Source: Lujinxingia sediminis
Lineage (GTDB): Bacteria; Myxococcota_A; Bradymonadia; Bradymonadales; Bradymonadaceae
DNA: 64,000 nucleotides
Assembly (NCBI RefSeq): GCF_004005565.1
Contig: NZ_SADD01000001.1
Coordinates: 620,001 to 684,000, forward strand
Direction of reading: 5' to 3'
The notes beneath the pieces were generated by a model. The model did no database searches, was not told the DNA's origin, and saw only the letters and a list, made by a program, of their open reading frames with translations. Within the stretch, counting starts at the first letter, position 1. Each line of letters opens with the position of its first letter. Shown one piece after another: positions 7,772-17,476 of this stretch. Made by a program: the position numbers and the translations under genes.

Positions 7772-9058
7772 TCAGTCGGCGAAAACCTCGGCCAGTGCGT
7801 CTTCGGCATAGGCCAGGGTCTGATCGATAATTTCGTCACTGTGGTGCGTCGACAAAAATCCGGCTTCATACTGGCTGGGCGCCAGGTACACGCCGCGCTT
7901 AAGCATGGCGTGGAAGAAGGCGTTAAAGCGATCGAGATCGCAGCGATGGACGTCTTGATGGGTATGCACGGTCGTATCGGTAAAGAAGACCCCGAACATC
8001 GCGCCGGCGCGCGTCTGGGTCATCGGGTAGCCGTGCTTGTCGATGATGGCTTGCATGCCCGTGCCCAGGCGCTCGCTGGTGGCTTCGAGCTGCTCGTAGA
8101 CCTCGGGGGTCAGGAGCTGCAGGGTCTTGAGGCCCGCGGTCACCGCGATGGGGTTCCCCGAGAGGGTGCCCGCCTGATAGACCGGCCCATCGGGGGCGAT
8201 GTGCCGCATCAGATCCTCGCGGCCGCCGTAGGCGGCCAGCGGGAAGCCCCCGCCCACGACTTTTCCAAAGGTGTAGAGGTCGGGCGTGACCCCAAATCGG
8301 GCCGCAGCGCCACCGTAGCCCACGCGGAAGCCCGTCATGACCTCATCGAAGATAAGAATCGTGCCGTGGGCATCGCAAAGCTCTCGCAGGCCCTCAAGGA
8401 ACCCGGGGTCGGGGGGAATGCAGCCGGTGTTGCCACAGACCGGCTCCAGAATGATGGCGGCAATGTCGGTGGGGAAGGTCTCAAAGAGGCTGCGCACCGA
8501 GTCCAGGTCGTTGAACTGCGCCAGCAGCGTGTCTTTGGCGGTGCCCGCAGTCACACCCGGGGAGTTGGGCGTGCCCAGGGTGAGCGCACCGGAGCCCGCC
8601 GCGATCAAAAACGAGTCGGCGTGGCCGTGGTAGCAGCCGGCAAATTTGATGAATTTGTCGCGGCCGGTCGCCCCGCGTGCCAGGCGAATTGCCGACATGC
8701 AGGCTTCGGTGCCGCTGTTCACCATGCGAACCACATCCAGCCCGGGCACCCGCGCGATCATCGTCTCGGCCAGCTCGATCTCAAGCTCAGTGGGGGCCCC
8801 GAAGGACGAGCCCTTTGCCATCGCGGCCTGACAGGCTTCCACCACCTCGGGATGGGCGTGGCCGATGATCGCCGGGCCCCAGGTCAGCACGTAGTCGATG
8901 TAGCGGTTGCCGTCGGCATCATAGAGGTAGACCCCCTCGGCGCGCTCCATAAAGGGCGGGGTGCCCCCAACAGACGTGAACGCTCGCACCGGCGAGTTGA
9001 CCCCGCCGGGGATGGACTTGGTGGCGCGCTGAAGGAGCTGCTGGCTTTTTTCGAGCAT
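7772..9058 (-). CDS. hemL: Glutamate-1-semialdehyde 2,1-aminomutase
   Basis: 428 residues. A PLP enzyme making 5-aminolevulinate from glutamate-1-semialdehyde, the second step of the C5 pathway after HemA. The N-terminal SIPGGVNSPVRAF signature, the PLP lysine in FGKVVGGGFP (K266) and the AGTLSGNPIAVTAGL segment are all present. It is the last biosynthetic gene of the minus-strand haem operon, 59 bp after hemH. Confidence 0.97.
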   Translation of the reverse strand: MLEKSQQLLQRATKSIPGGVNSPVRAFTSVGGTPPFMERAEGVYLYDADGNRYIDYVLTWGPAIIGHAHPEVVEACQAAMAKGSSFGAPTELEIELAETMIARVPGLDVVRMVNSGTEACMSAIRLARGATGRDKFIKFAGCYHGHADSFLIAAGSGALTLGTPNSPGVTAGTAKDTLLAQFNDLDSVRSLFETFPTDIAAIILEPVCGNTGCIPPDPGFLEGLRELCDAHGTILIFDEVMTGFRVGYGGAAARFGVTPDLYTFGKVVGGGFPLAAYGGREDLMRHIAPDGPVYQAGTLSGNPIAVTAGLKTLQLLTPEVYEQLEATSERLGTGMQAIIDKHGYPMTQTRAGAMFGVFFTDTTVHTHQDVHRCDLDRFNAFFHAMLKRGVYLAPSQYEAGFLSTHHSDEIIDQTLAYAEDALAEVFAD

Positions 9059-9117
9059 AGCGGAGGCTTCCTGTAGTGATGAGACGTGACGTTAGGGTGC
9101 GGTCTTCGAAGTCACAC

Positions 9118-10146
9118 TCACACGGCGAGTGTGCCGGCGAGGTAGTCGGTTACAAAGCGTTCAAGAAGGTCGATCCACAGGGTGGAGTCGTTGAGGCAGG
9201 GCACGAGGTCGTAGGCTTTGCCGCCAGCCTTAAGGAAGTCTTCTTTGCCCTCCATACCCAGCTCTTCGATCGTCTCCAGGCAGTCGGCCACGAAGGCCGG
9301 CGAGAAGACCGCAATGGACTTGACGCCCTTCGAGGGGAGCTCTTCGAGCACGAAGTCAGTGTAGGGTTTGAGCCAGGGGTCACGACCCAGGCGCGACTGG
9401 AAGGACACCGACCATTGCTCCCGCTCCAGACCGGCCCTTTCAGCCAGCATCTTCGCGGTGGTGAAGCACTGATGGCGATAGCAGAAGCTGTGAGCGGGAT
9501 GGCTCATCTCGCAGCACTTCTCCATGCGCAGGCAGTAGCAGCCGGAGGGGTCGGTGGCTTTGACCTGGCGCTCCGGAATCCCGTGAAAGCTAAAGAGCAC
9601 GTGGTCGGGGTTCTTGGCCAGCGCCTCGCTTGCCCGATCGAGCACCGCGTCGATGTACTGCGGGTCATTGTAGAAGGGAGGCTGCACGACAAGACGCATC
9701 TTCGGAGCGATGGCGTCCATGGTGTCCTGCACTTTGGCCACGGCCGTCTCGTAGCTCGACATGGCGTAATGCGGGTAGAGCGGGATGAGAAAGAGCTCGG
9801 TGACCCCGCGGGCCATCAGCGCACGGATGCCCGATTCGGCCGAGGGGTTGCCGTAGCGCATGCCCACCTCCACCGGAAGATCGATGCGCTCGCGCAAAAG
9901 GTCGCGCACTCGATATGTCGTGGCGATAAGCGGGGAGCCCTGCTCGGTCCAGACCTCTTTGTAGGCCTCGGCCGATTTGGGAGCGCGGGTCGGCGCGATG
10001 ATCAGGTTGACCAGCGCCGAGCGCTGAATCGGGTTGATGTCGAGCACCCGCGGGTCGCTCAAAAATTCGCGCAGGTAGCGACGTACATCGCCGGTTTCGG
10101 TGGAGTCGGGAGAGCCCAGATTGATGAGCAGGACACCTTTACTCAT
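9118..10146 (-). CDS. hemH: Ferrochelatase with putative internal iron-sulfur motif
   Basis: 342 residues. Inserts Fe2+ into the porphyrin ring, the terminal haem step. It shows GVLLINLGSPDS at the start, LYPHYAMSSYETAV and the catalytic His in FSFHGIPERQ (H188). After that comes a Cys-rich insertion, residues 203-227, with Cys at 203, 205, 211, 212, 222 and 227. This resembles the internal [2Fe-2S] motif known in some bacterial ferrochelatases. It could act on protoporphyrin or coproporphyrin; the operon does not decide this. It sits between hemB (24 bp gap) and hemL. Confidence 0.96.
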   Translation of the reverse strand: MSKGVLLINLGSPDSTETGDVRRYLREFLSDPRVLDINPIQRSALVNLIIAPTRAPKSAEAYKEVWTEQGSPLIATTYRVRDLLRERIDLPVEVGMRYGNPSAESGIRALMARGVTELFLIPLYPHYAMSSYETAVAKVQDTMDAIAPKMRLVVQPPFYNDPQYIDAVLDRASEALAKNPDHVLFSFHGIPERQVKATDPSGCYCLRMEKCCEMSHPAHSFCYRHQCFTTAKMLAERAGLEREQWSVSFQSRLGRDPWLKPYTDFVLEELPSKGVKSIAVFSPAFVADCLETIEELGMEGKEDFLKAGGKAYDLVPCLNDSTLWIDLLERFVTDYLAGTLAV

Positions 10147-10170
10147 GACTGCATGCCTGAAGAAGAGAGG

Positions 10171-11154
10171 TCAGCTAAGGTCGCCGGCCAGATCGCGGGC
10201 GAAGTAGGTGATGATGATGTCGGCACCGGCACGCTTCATGGAGAGGAGCTTTTCGGTGGCGAGCGCGCGCTCATCCACCCAGCCCTTCGCCGCGGCGGCC
10301 TTCACCATCGCGTACTCGCCGCTGACGTTGTAGGCCGCCACCGGCAGATCGAAGTTGGCGCGGATACTGGCCACAATGTCCAGGTAGGCAAGGGCGGGTT
10401 TGACCATCAGAATGTCGGCCCCCTGCTCCACATCGAGGGCGGCTTCCACCAGGGCCTCGCGGGCGTTGGCCGGGTCCATCTGGTAGGCGCGACGGTCGCC
10501 GGACTGCGGCGCCGAGTCGACCGCGTCGCGAAAGGGTCCGTAGAAGGCCGAGGCGTATTTCACCGCGTAGCTCATGATCGGAAGATCGTCATAGCCGTCT
10601 TCGTCCAGCGCCTGACGCATCGCGCCGATCATGCCGTCGATCATGCCCGAGGGGGCGACCATATCGGCCCCCGCCCGCGCATGGGAGAGGGCCTGACGTT
10701 GCAGGTTGGCCAGTGTCGGATCGTTGAGAAGACGCCCGTCGTCGGCCAGCACACCGCAGTGGCCGTGGTCGGTGTATTCGCAAAAGCATACGTCGGTGAT
10801 GACGTAGAGGTGCGGGTGGCTCTTTTTGATGTGGCGCACCGCCCGCTGAATGATGCCGCCCTCGGTATCAAAAGCGTCGGAGCCCACCGCGTCTTTATGC
10901 TCGGGAATGCCAAAGAGGATCACCCGCGGCACGCCGGCCTGGCTGATGGCGTCGAGCTCGCGGTCGAGCGCATCGAGCGAATGCTGGAAGATGCCGGGCA
11001 TCGAGGGAATCTCGCGGCGGATGTTGCTGCCGTGCGAGACGAAGATGGGCATGATCAAGTCATCGCGGCGCAGATGCGTCTCGCGCACAAGGTCGCGAAT
11101 ATGCGAGGTCGCGCGCAGGCGGCGCGGTCGGCGAGTCAGGTCAAAAGAGCTCAT
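10171..11154 (-). CDS. hemB: Porphobilinogen synthase (5-aminolevulinate dehydratase)
   Basis: 327 residues. Condenses two 5-aminolevulinates to porphobilinogen. The zinc-binding type is indicated by three cysteines in [13 protein letters not shown] (C123, C125, C133) rather than the Asp-rich Mg type. The Schiff-base lysines lie in [15 protein letters not shown] and [13 protein letters not shown]. Its ATG overlaps the hemG stop by 4 bases, indicating translational coupling. Confidence 0.97.
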   Translation of the reverse strand: MSSFDLTRRPRRLRATSHIRDLVRETHLRRDDLIMPIFVSHGSNIRREIPSMPGIFQHSLDALDRELDAISQAGVPRVILFGIPEHKDAVGSDAFDTEGGIIQRAVRHIKKSHPHLYVITDVCFCEYTDHGHCGVLADDGRLLNDPTLANLQRQALSHARAGADMVAPSGMIDGMIGAMRQALDEDGYDDLPIMSYAVKYASAFYGPFRDAVDSAPQSGDRRAYQMDPANAREALVEAALDVEQGADILMVKPALAYLDIVASIRANFDLPVAAYNVSGEYAMVKAAAAKGWVDERALATEKLLSMKRAGADIIITYFARDLAGDLS

Positions 11155-12557
11155 GATGAAGCCGGGGAAGTTGCGAGTTGAAGGAAGTCGGTGACGCGCG
11201 CGGCATGATCGTGGCGCGCGTTGAGGAGGGCAGGCAGCGCGACGGTGTCGCGGGTGTTGCCGGCAAAAAATACGCCGGGCATCGCCTCCTCAAGCGAGGC
11301 GTAGGCGTCGAGCATCAGCTGATGGCCCACCTCAAACTGAGGGATGGCGCGCTCCCAGCGTGAGACGTGCACAAACTCGGGCTCGGCGCGCAGCCCCAGG
11401 ATGCGGTTGAGGTCGAACTTCACAAGGTCAATGACGGCGTCATCATCCAGGAGCGCGAGCTCGGGCTGACGGGCGCCGCCGACAAAGGTGGTGAGGTTGA
11501 CCCGTCCCCGGGGGGCACGCTCCGGAAACATCGAAGAGACAAAAAGGGTGCCCAGGGTGTGCATCTCTTCGGCCCGGGGGGCCAGCACTCCGAAGCCATC
11601 GAGGGGGTGCGCGACGTCCTCGCGCTTAAAGCCGGTGGCGACCAGCGTGCAGGGCGCAAAGGTGATGTTTGTGACGCGCTGAAGCTCGCGCTCGGGAGGC
11701 GTCACACCCTTAAAGCGAAGTTCGGCCAGCGCGTAGGAGGGCAGGGTGGAGACGATGGCGTCGACGCTGACGCCGGCGCTGGACTTGCCGCGGCGGTAGA
11801 GCACCCGCCAGCTGCTTTCGTCGCGCCGGAGCCCGGTGACGGTGGCGCTGAGCTTGAGCTCGCCGTGGAGCTTTGCCGCGAGCGCGTCGGTCAGGGTCTG
11901 GAGGCCGCCTGTGAATGAGAGGAGGCGTCGCTTTGCCGGCGGCGTCTCGGAGCTCGGTGTGCGAAGTTTACGCTTGAGCGCGCCGAGCACCAGCGAGCCT
12001 GCCTCATCTTCAAGTTCTTTGAGCATGCCGAAGGTATGGCGGGCCGACATCTGGCGGGGATCGCCGGCGTAGGTGCCTCCGACGAAGGGATCGAGCAGGT
12101 AGTCGAGCACCTCCTGACCCAGGCGGCGCTCCACGAAGTTCGCCAGGCTCTCATCGACACCCTCGCGATCGAAGGCGGGAATCAGCGGTTCGGCCAGAAG
12201 GCGAAGTTTGGCTGCGGTCGAGAGAAGTTCGCTCTTGAGAAAAGCGGCAGGCGACTGCGGCAAGGCCAGCGGGCGGCCGTAGCGTACCACGTAGCGTCGC
12301 GAGGCGCTCTCGCGAGCATCGACGATCGCGTCATCAAGCCCAAGCTCCGTAAGCAGCGAGGCCAGGGCCGAGGTCCGTTGAAAAAGGGTGTGGGGGCCGT
12401 GCTCCAGCAGGTAGCCATCGATGCGCGAGGAGCGCAGAGGACCTCCCACACGCGCGTTGGCCTCAAAGAGGGTCACGCGCATCCCGGCCTGCTCCAGCGC
12501 GTACGCAATCGAGAGCCCGGAGATGCCCGCTCCCAATACGGCGATATGAGGTGTCAT
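11151..12557 (-). CDS. hemG: Protoporphyrinogen/coproporphyrinogen oxidase, FAD-dependent HemY type
   Basis: 468 residues. The N-terminal FAD dinucleotide-binding motif is [19 protein letters not shown], followed by [10 protein letters not shown]. The C-terminal flavin segment [15 protein letters not shown] is the amine-oxidase-fold end. It oxidises protoporphyrinogen IX to protoporphyrin IX; Gram-positive relatives oxidise coproporphyrinogen III to coproporphyrin instead. The ATG at 12557 has GGAG upstream and starts directly with the FAD strand, so I rejected a 23-codon extension into the hemE spacer. Confidence 0.93.
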   Translation of the reverse strand: MTPHIAVLGAGISGLSIAYALEQAGMRVTLFEANARVGGPLRSSRIDGYLLEHGPHTLFQRTSALASLLTELGLDDAIVDARESASRRYVVRYGRPLALPQSPAAFLKSELLSTAAKLRLLAEPLIPAFDREGVDESLANFVERRLGQEVLDYLLDPFVGGTYAGDPRQMSARHTFGMLKELEDEAGSLVLGALKRKLRTPSSETPPAKRRLLSFTGGLQTLTDALAAKLHGELKLSATVTGLRRDESSWRVLYRRGKSSAGVSVDAIVSTLPSYALAELRFKGVTPPERELQRVTNITFAPCTLVATGFKREDVAHPLDGFGVLAPRAEEMHTLGTLFVSSMFPERAPRGRVNLTTFVGGARQPELALLDDDAVIDLVKFDLNRILGLRAEPEFVHVSRWERAIPQFEVGHQLMLDAYASLEEAMPGVFFAGNTRDTVALPALLNARHDHAARVTDFLQLATSPASS

Positions 12558-12580
12558 CGTGGCTCCGCGCAAGATGCTGC

Positions 12581-13609
12581 TCACTGACCGTAAGTGGTCA
12601 CCGTCTCGACCAGCGCTTCCATGCATTCGATCTTGGCCTGGGGGGTGATCCCGTGACCCAGGTTGAAGATGTGCCCATCGATGCCGCGCATATCATCAAG
12701 GATGCGCGTGGCCTCTTCGCGCACGATCTCCGGGGTGGTGTTGAGGATGATCGGATCGAGGTTGCCCTGCACCGCGACGTTGGCCGGAAGAGCGCGACGC
12801 ACATCGCTCAGGCGCGTGGTCCAGTCCACTCCCAGTACATCGGCGCCGGTGGCCACCAGCGGATCGAGCAAGTGATGCATGCCCTTGGAAAAGACTACCG
12901 TGGGCACGCGCCCGCCGATGGCCTCGACCACCCGGCCCATCCACTTCGTGGATGCATGCTCAAAGGCGTGGGGGGAGAGCACGCCGCCCCAGCTGTCGAA
13001 GATCTGCAGGGCGTCGACACCGGCCTCGATCTGCATCTCGAAGTAGCGGACCAGTCCGGCGGTGATCTTCTCCATGAGCGCTTCAAAGAGCTCGGGCTCA
13101 GCGTAGAACATCTGCTTGGCGCGAGCGTACGTTTTCGACGATCCGCCCTCGATCATATAGGTCGCCAGCGTCCAGGGGCTGCCTCCAAACCCGATCAGCG
13201 CACGGTCATCACCGAGCTCCTCGCGGATGAGTTTGATGGCCGCCGGCACGTACGCGAGCTTCTCTTCGATGGCGTCGATGGAGAGCTTGTCGATGTCGGC
13301 CTTCGAGCTGAGGGCGAACTCCATCTCGATGCCGCCCACATCCCGGAAGTGGTAGGGCTGGCCGAGCGCCTCGGGGATCACCAGGATGTCGCTAAAGAGG
13401 ATCGCCGCATCCATATTGTAGCGGCGCAGCGGCTGGGTGGTGACCTCCAGCGCCAGCTCCGGGGTCTGCACGAGCTCATGGAAGGAGTACTTCTCTTTGA
13501 GCTTGCGATACTCGGGCAGGTGGCGGCCGGCCTGGCGCATCACCCAGATGGGGGGGCGGTCAACGGGCTGGCTTTTACAGGCGGCGAGAAAGCGTTGGCG
13601 GCGGTTCAT
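12581..13609 (-). CDS. hemE: Uroporphyrinogen decarboxylase
   Basis: 342 residues. Decarboxylates the four acetate side chains of uroporphyrinogen III to give coproporphyrinogen III. The N-terminal PPIWVMRQAGRHLPEYR signature, the catalytic Asp region AAILFSDILVIPEALG and the GFGGSPWTLATYMIEG motif are all present. The ATG overlaps the hemD stop by 4 bases (ATGA). Confidence 0.97.
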   Translation of the reverse strand: MNRRQRFLAACKSQPVDRPPIWVMRQAGRHLPEYRKLKEKYSFHELVQTPELALEVTTQPLRRYNMDAAILFSDILVIPEALGQPYHFRDVGGIEMEFALSSKADIDKLSIDAIEEKLAYVPAAIKLIREELGDDRALIGFGGSPWTLATYMIEGGSSKTYARAKQMFYAEPELFEALMEKITAGLVRYFEMQIEAGVDALQIFDSWGGVLSPHAFEHASTKWMGRVVEAIGGRVPTVVFSKGMHHLLDPLVATGADVLGVDWTTRLSDVRRALPANVAVQGNLDPIILNTTPEIVREEATRILDDMRGIDGHIFNLGHGITPQAKIECMEALVETVTTYGQ

Positions 13610-14328
13610 GAAAGGTCCTGAAGTATGGCCTCGATCAGGCGATCGCGGTCGGGGCTCGGGGCTATCCGATCAACTCGAAGGTGAAGGTCGCGAAGTCGCT
13701 CCGCGGTGCGCTCGCCGATGGCCGCCAGGCGCGGCCGGGGCTCAAGAGCGGGCAGCGTCTCAAGCGCTTGATGCAGGGCCTCGGCGCCGCGGGAGCTGGT
13801 CACTGTGATCCAGTGGGGGCGATGCTCAATGAGGGCCGCGCGAAGCGCGGCGACGTCGGGCAAGCTCTCATAGACCGGCACCGGGTGGAAGGCAACGCCT
13901 CGGCGTTCGGCCAGCTCGCGCAGGTCGCGCTCTCGATCGAGCAGCCCAAAGGCGAGGATATCGCGTGCCTCCACCTTTTCGAGCAGGTCTTTGAGGTTTT
14001 CAAAGTAATGCTCAGCGGGCACCGATACCGCGACCCCCAGAGCGTTGGCCAGAAGCTCGGCCGTCATTGGACCGACTGCCACCAGGTGGTGGTCGCGGGC
14101 GTTGTCGCGGGTCAGAATCGTACTGGCGAGCACGGCTTCGGCGGCGCGCGCGCTGTAGAAGATCACCAGATGAGGGGCGTTGAGGCGCGCGCGCAGCGCG
14201 TCGGCGTCGATCTCAAGCCAGGCCACCTGCAGCGCCGGGCAGTGCAAAAGCTCGACCCCATCCATCGGTGCGGCGGGCCGAGTGCCTGTGTCCAGGATGC
14301 GCAACGCGGTCTCCGGGGTGAAGGTCAT
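13606..14328 (-). CDS. hemD: Uroporphyrinogen-III synthase
   Basis: 240 residues. Cyclises hydroxymethylbilane with D-ring inversion. HemD sequences are poorly conserved, so the call rests on position between hemC and hemE, size, and family-like segments: FYSARAAEAV, an AVGPMTAELLANALG block, and WITVTSSRGAEALHQAL with AAIGERTAERLRDL near the C-terminus. The ATG at 14328 lies 10 bases after the hemC stop. The spacing was altered by a 14-bp tandem duplication. Confidence 0.88.
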   Translation of the reverse strand: MTFTPETALRILDTGTRPAAPMDGVELLHCPALQVAWLEIDADALRARLNAPHLVIFYSARAAEAVLASTILTRDNARDHHLVAVGPMTAELLANALGVAVSVPAEHYFENLKDLLEKVEARDILAFGLLDRERDLRELAERRGVAFHPVPVYESLPDVAALRAALIEHRPHWITVTSSRGAEALHQALETLPALEPRPRLAAIGERTAERLRDLHLRVDRIAPSPDRDRLIEAILQDLS

Positions 14329-14353
14329 GCGCGAAGGATCATGCGCGAAGGAT
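14326..14353. repeat. 14-bp tandem duplication at the hemC/hemD junction
   Basis: Two exact copies of CATGCGCGAAGGAT lie at 14326-14339 and 14340-14353. Read on the minus strand each carries ILRA-coding bases and an ATG. The copy nearer hemC holds the hemC stop overlapping an ATG. The other copy supplies the ATG used by hemD. Confidence 0.95.
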
Positions 14354-15247
14354 GCTGCGGGCGCCGCGTTCCAGGAAGTCCTCAACCAGGGCGTTCGCCA
14401 GGTCGTCGGGCTCGACGCCGGTGCGGCTTTCATGCAGGCATCGCTGGCCGTCGGTCGAGGAGACCCAGGCGTGGAAGATCCACTCGCCGGGCCTCTCGGC
14501 CGGCTCACAGTAAGCCCCGAGTGCCACGGAACAACCCCCTTCAAGCCGGCGCATAAAGATGCGCTCGGCCGTGACCGCGCGCATCGTCGCCTCGTCGAGG
14601 ATCGGCGCAATCAGCGCGTCGATATCATCGCGACCGATGCGGGACTCCAGGCCAATCGCACCCTGACCCACCGCCGGAACATACTGGTCGGCGGGCAGCG
14701 CCGAGGTCACCCGGCCGCCCATCTCCAGGCGCTCCAGGGCGGCATGCGCCATAATGATGCCGTCGAATCCCTCGCTCTCCAACTTCTCCAGACGTGTGCC
14801 GATGTTGCCGCGCAGATCAGCAAACTTCAGGTTGGGCCGGCGGTGCAAAAGCTGGGCCTTGCGGCGCTGGCTTCCGGTGGCGATGGTCGCCCCGTCGGGT
14901 ACCTCATCGAAGGAGGCGTAACGCGTGGAGATAAACGCATCCAGCGGGCTGGCGCGTCGCGGACTTCCCGCGAACTTCATGCCTTCGGGGAGTGTGGAGG
15001 GCAGATCCTTGAGCGAGTGAACCGCCAGATCGATAGCGTCGCTGGCAAGCGCCGCCTCCAACTCCTGGGTGAAGAGCCCCTTGGCGCCGATGGCCGGCAG
15101 CGGCACATCGGTGCGCAAATCGCCCAGGGTGTCCATCGTGACGATCTCGACTGTGAGTCCCGGGTGGGCCGCCCTCAACAGGTCGGCCACGTGATGGGTC
15201 TGCCACAGTGCCAGCGCTGACTTTCGCGAGCCAAGCTTAAGGTTCAT
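14339..15247 (-). CDS. hemC: Hydroxymethylbilane synthase (porphobilinogen deaminase)
   Basis: 302 residues. Polymerises four porphobilinogens onto a dipyrromethane cofactor held by Cys239 in LEGGCSVALGAYCE. The start LKLGSRKSALALWQT, AVHSLKDLPSTLPEGM and RGNIGTRLEKL are diagnostic. I chose the ATG at 15247, since the family begins at the LGSRKS strand; an ATG four codons earlier (15259) is possible. Either start overlaps the end of hemA. Confidence 0.96.
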   Translation of the reverse strand: MNLKLGSRKSALALWQTHHVADLLRAAHPGLTVEIVTMDTLGDLRTDVPLPAIGAKGLFTQELEAALASDAIDLAVHSLKDLPSTLPEGMKFAGSPRRASPLDAFISTRYASFDEVPDGATIATGSQRRKAQLLHRRPNLKFADLRGNIGTRLEKLESEGFDGIIMAHAALERLEMGGRVTSALPADQYVPAVGQGAIGLESRIGRDDIDALIAPILDEATMRAVTAERIFMRRLEGGCSVALGAYCEPAERPGEWIFHAWVSSTDGQRCLHESRTGVEPDDLANALVEDFLERGARSILRA

Positions 15248-16526
15248 CGGGGTTCTCATCGTTGTTCTGTAAGTTGTAAAGCGAGAGCACCAGGTTCAGG
15301 TCTTCGGAGCGCAACGTGTTGTTGGCCACCGAGGTGCGCAGGTACGAGATCGGGTTATGCAAGAGCTTTTTGACCAGCCCGCGGCTGAACTCTTCGAGCA
15401 TCACTCGCTCCTGCTCGGAGATGCGCTTGTTATGGCGGTCGATCTCCTGGGTGCAGACGTCTTCAAAGTAGCGGGCCAGCGAGGCGATTGTTGGGGTGAC
15501 CGCCATGGACTGCTGCCATGCGAGCCACTGCGCAAGCATCTGCTCGATGATGGCTTCGGCCGCCGGGATTTCGTCTTTCCGGGTGGCCAGGTTTGCCGCC
15601 ACCACGTGCTCAAGATCATCGATGTTGTAGAGGAAAACGCTGTCAAAGCGCGCGACCTCCGGATCGACGTTTCGCGGGTTGCTGATGTCGATGAGGAAGA
15701 GAGGGCGGCGCTCGCGCGCGCGCATCACGGACTTCAACGCCGCGTGGGTGAGCAGGTAGTCCGGCGAGCCCGTTGCAAAAACGGCAACTTCGGCGCTCAC
15801 AATGGCGTCTTCAAGCTCATCGAGGGGGCGGTAGATGCCATGAAACTGGTCGGCCAGCAGGCGCCCGCGCTCTTCGGAGCGGTTGAGCACCACGAAGCGG
15901 GTGCCGCCGCTCTTCTCAAAATGCATCGCGGCGGCCTCGGCCGTCTCACCGGCGCCCACGAGTAGGATCTCGCGCTGGTTAAAGTCGCCAAAGATCTTGC
16001 TGGCCAGATCGACCGCCGCCGAGCTGATGGAGACGGCCCCCTCACAGAGGGCTGTCTCGGTGCGCACCTGCTTGCCCACGCGGATCGCGAACTGAAAGAG
16101 GCGGTCAAGCACCGGGGACTTCGCCGGGTTAGCCAGAATCTGGTCATGCACGTCTTTGATCTGGGCCAGGATCTGGTTCTCTCCCAGGGCCAGCGACTCC
16201 AGAGAGGTCGCCACGCGGAAGGCGTGACGCGCCGCCGCGTCGTCGTAGGCGACCATCGGGGAGGGCAGAGCGGCCAGCTCAATGCCCCGTAGCCGGGCAA
16301 GCTCCGGGGCGAGCTCTTCCCAGAGCGCGTAAGGCGTGGGGCCGTAGAGGTAGATCTCGGTGCGGTTGCACGTCGAGAGTACCGCAGCCTCACTGAGCCA
16401 TCGTTGACGGCAGAGCGGTACGAACGCCGCAATGTCTGCGGCGCTCATCGCCAGGGCGTCACGTTCAGCCAGTGTCGCGTTACGATGGCTAAACGAGATG
16501 AGGGTGAGCCGGTTGGGTGAGGTCAT
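15237..16526 (-). CDS. hemA: Glutamyl-tRNA reductase
   Basis: 429 residues. NADPH-dependent reduction of glutamyl-tRNA to glutamate-1-semialdehyde, the committed and usually regulated step of the C5 pathway. The catalytic Cys53 lies in LSTCNRTEIYLYG, the GENQILAQIKD segment follows, and a Rossmann domain begins at EILLVGAGETAEAAA. The C-terminal dimerisation helices are complete. It starts 1 bp after the ccsA/hemX-like gene ends and overlaps hemC. Confidence 0.97.
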   Translation of the reverse strand: MTSPNRLTLISFSHRNATLAERDALAMSAADIAAFVPLCRQRWLSEAAVLSTCNRTEIYLYGPTPYALWEELAPELARLRGIELAALPSPMVAYDDAAARHAFRVATSLESLALGENQILAQIKDVHDQILANPAKSPVLDRLFQFAIRVGKQVRTETALCEGAVSISSAAVDLASKIFGDFNQREILLVGAGETAEAAAMHFEKSGGTRFVVLNRSEERGRLLADQFHGIYRPLDELEDAIVSAEVAVFATGSPDYLLTHAALKSVMRARERRPLFLIDISNPRNVDPEVARFDSVFLYNIDDLEHVVAANLATRKDEIPAAEAIIEQMLAQWLAWQQSMAVTPTIASLARYFEDVCTQEIDRHNKRISEQERVMLEEFSRGLVKKLLHNPISYLRTSVANNTLRSEDLNLVLSLYNLQNNDENPDEP

Positions 16527-16527
16527 G

Positions 16528-17355
16528 CTATTGGAAGGTGTGGAAGGAGCTAAAGAGGGTGTTGACGAGCACCATCGACGCGATCAGCGCCAGGTAGCCC
16601 CCGAGCGAGAGGTAGCCCATGCGCAGTCCAGAGAGCTTGCGCAGCTTCGCCCAGATGAAGGCGACCGCGTAGGCGGCCCAGGCCACGTAAGTAATGACGA
16701 TCTTGGGGTCGAGCAAGCTAAAGTCGTCCAGAACGTAGATCGCGACAAAATGCCCCGAAAAAAGCCCCAATCCCAAAAGCACGATACCTGCCAGCGTGGC
16801 CAGCCGACTCATATTCTCAAGGGTGTTTAGCGGGGGCAGGCGTCGAAAGAGCGCGCCTAGCTCCCGGCTCTTGAGCTGGCGAGCCAGGAGGACATACATC
16901 AGGGCGTAGATAGCGCTAATGGCCAGGGAGACAAAGCCCGAGAGGATGAAGATGACGTGCACGCCGTAGATCGGGTGCTCGTGCAACAGGGGGTGGGCGG
17001 TGTTCGGATCGATGAGCAGCGACGACCAGCTCTGTGCCACCGCCGCCAGTCCTACGAAGAAAGCGCCGGTATTCGGCTCGCCGTGACGACGCTCGGTCAG
17101 CGCATAAATCAGTCCGATGGCCAGCGCCAGCAGCGAGAGGAACTCACCCTTCGAGGAGACGGGAAAATGACTGAGTTCCACGCCACGCATCGCCAGGTAT
17201 GCGGCGTGTACGCCCAGAGTCCCGTAGAGAAGTGGGGAGCCCCAGAAGCGCTGATCCCGATCTCGGCGGGCCACAAAGCGGCGTACATAAAGCGCAAAGA
17301 TGGCCAGGTAAGCCAGCGGGAGCGCAATTTCAATGAGTTGAAAGACCTGCAACAT
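16528..17355 (-). CDS. CcsA/HemX-like cytochrome c assembly membrane protein
   Basis: 275 residues with about eight transmembrane segments. It carries the CcsA-domain histidine pattern HPLLHEHPIYGVHVIFILSG in the middle. Proteins of this group either handle haem during cytochrome c maturation (CcsA/ResC) or, as HemX next to hemA in Firmicutes, influence glutamyl-tRNA reductase levels. Position as first gene of the haem operon, abutting hemA, favours the HemX-like role. The full tryptophan-rich haem motif of CcmC/CcsA is not evident, so haem binding is uncertain. Confidence 0.82.
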   Translation of the reverse strand: MLQVFQLIEIALPLAYLAIFALYVRRFVARRDRDQRFWGSPLLYGTLGVHAAYLAMRGVELSHFPVSSKGEFLSLLALAIGLIYALTERRHGEPNTGAFFVGLAAVAQSWSSLLIDPNTAHPLLHEHPIYGVHVIFILSGFVSLAISAIYALMYVLLARQLKSRELGALFRRLPPLNTLENMSRLATLAGIVLLGLGLFSGHFVAIYVLDDFSLLDPKIVITYVAWAAYAVAFIWAKLRKLSGLRMGYLSLGGYLALIASMVLVNTLFSSFHTFQ

Positions 17356-17476
17356 GCGGGGCCTCTACGGCTAACAGCAAAGGGGCAAAGTGAAGCTGGT
17401 AAGCAACCTGTAGGGCGTCGCTCACCGAATCGATCATAGCCTCCGCGCGCACTGATAGTCCGCACGGGGCGGCGGG

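Noticed and set aside
9076..11181. Long plus-strand frame across hemH and hemB
   Set aside because: Spans two clearly identified genes on the other strand, with no recognisable protein content.
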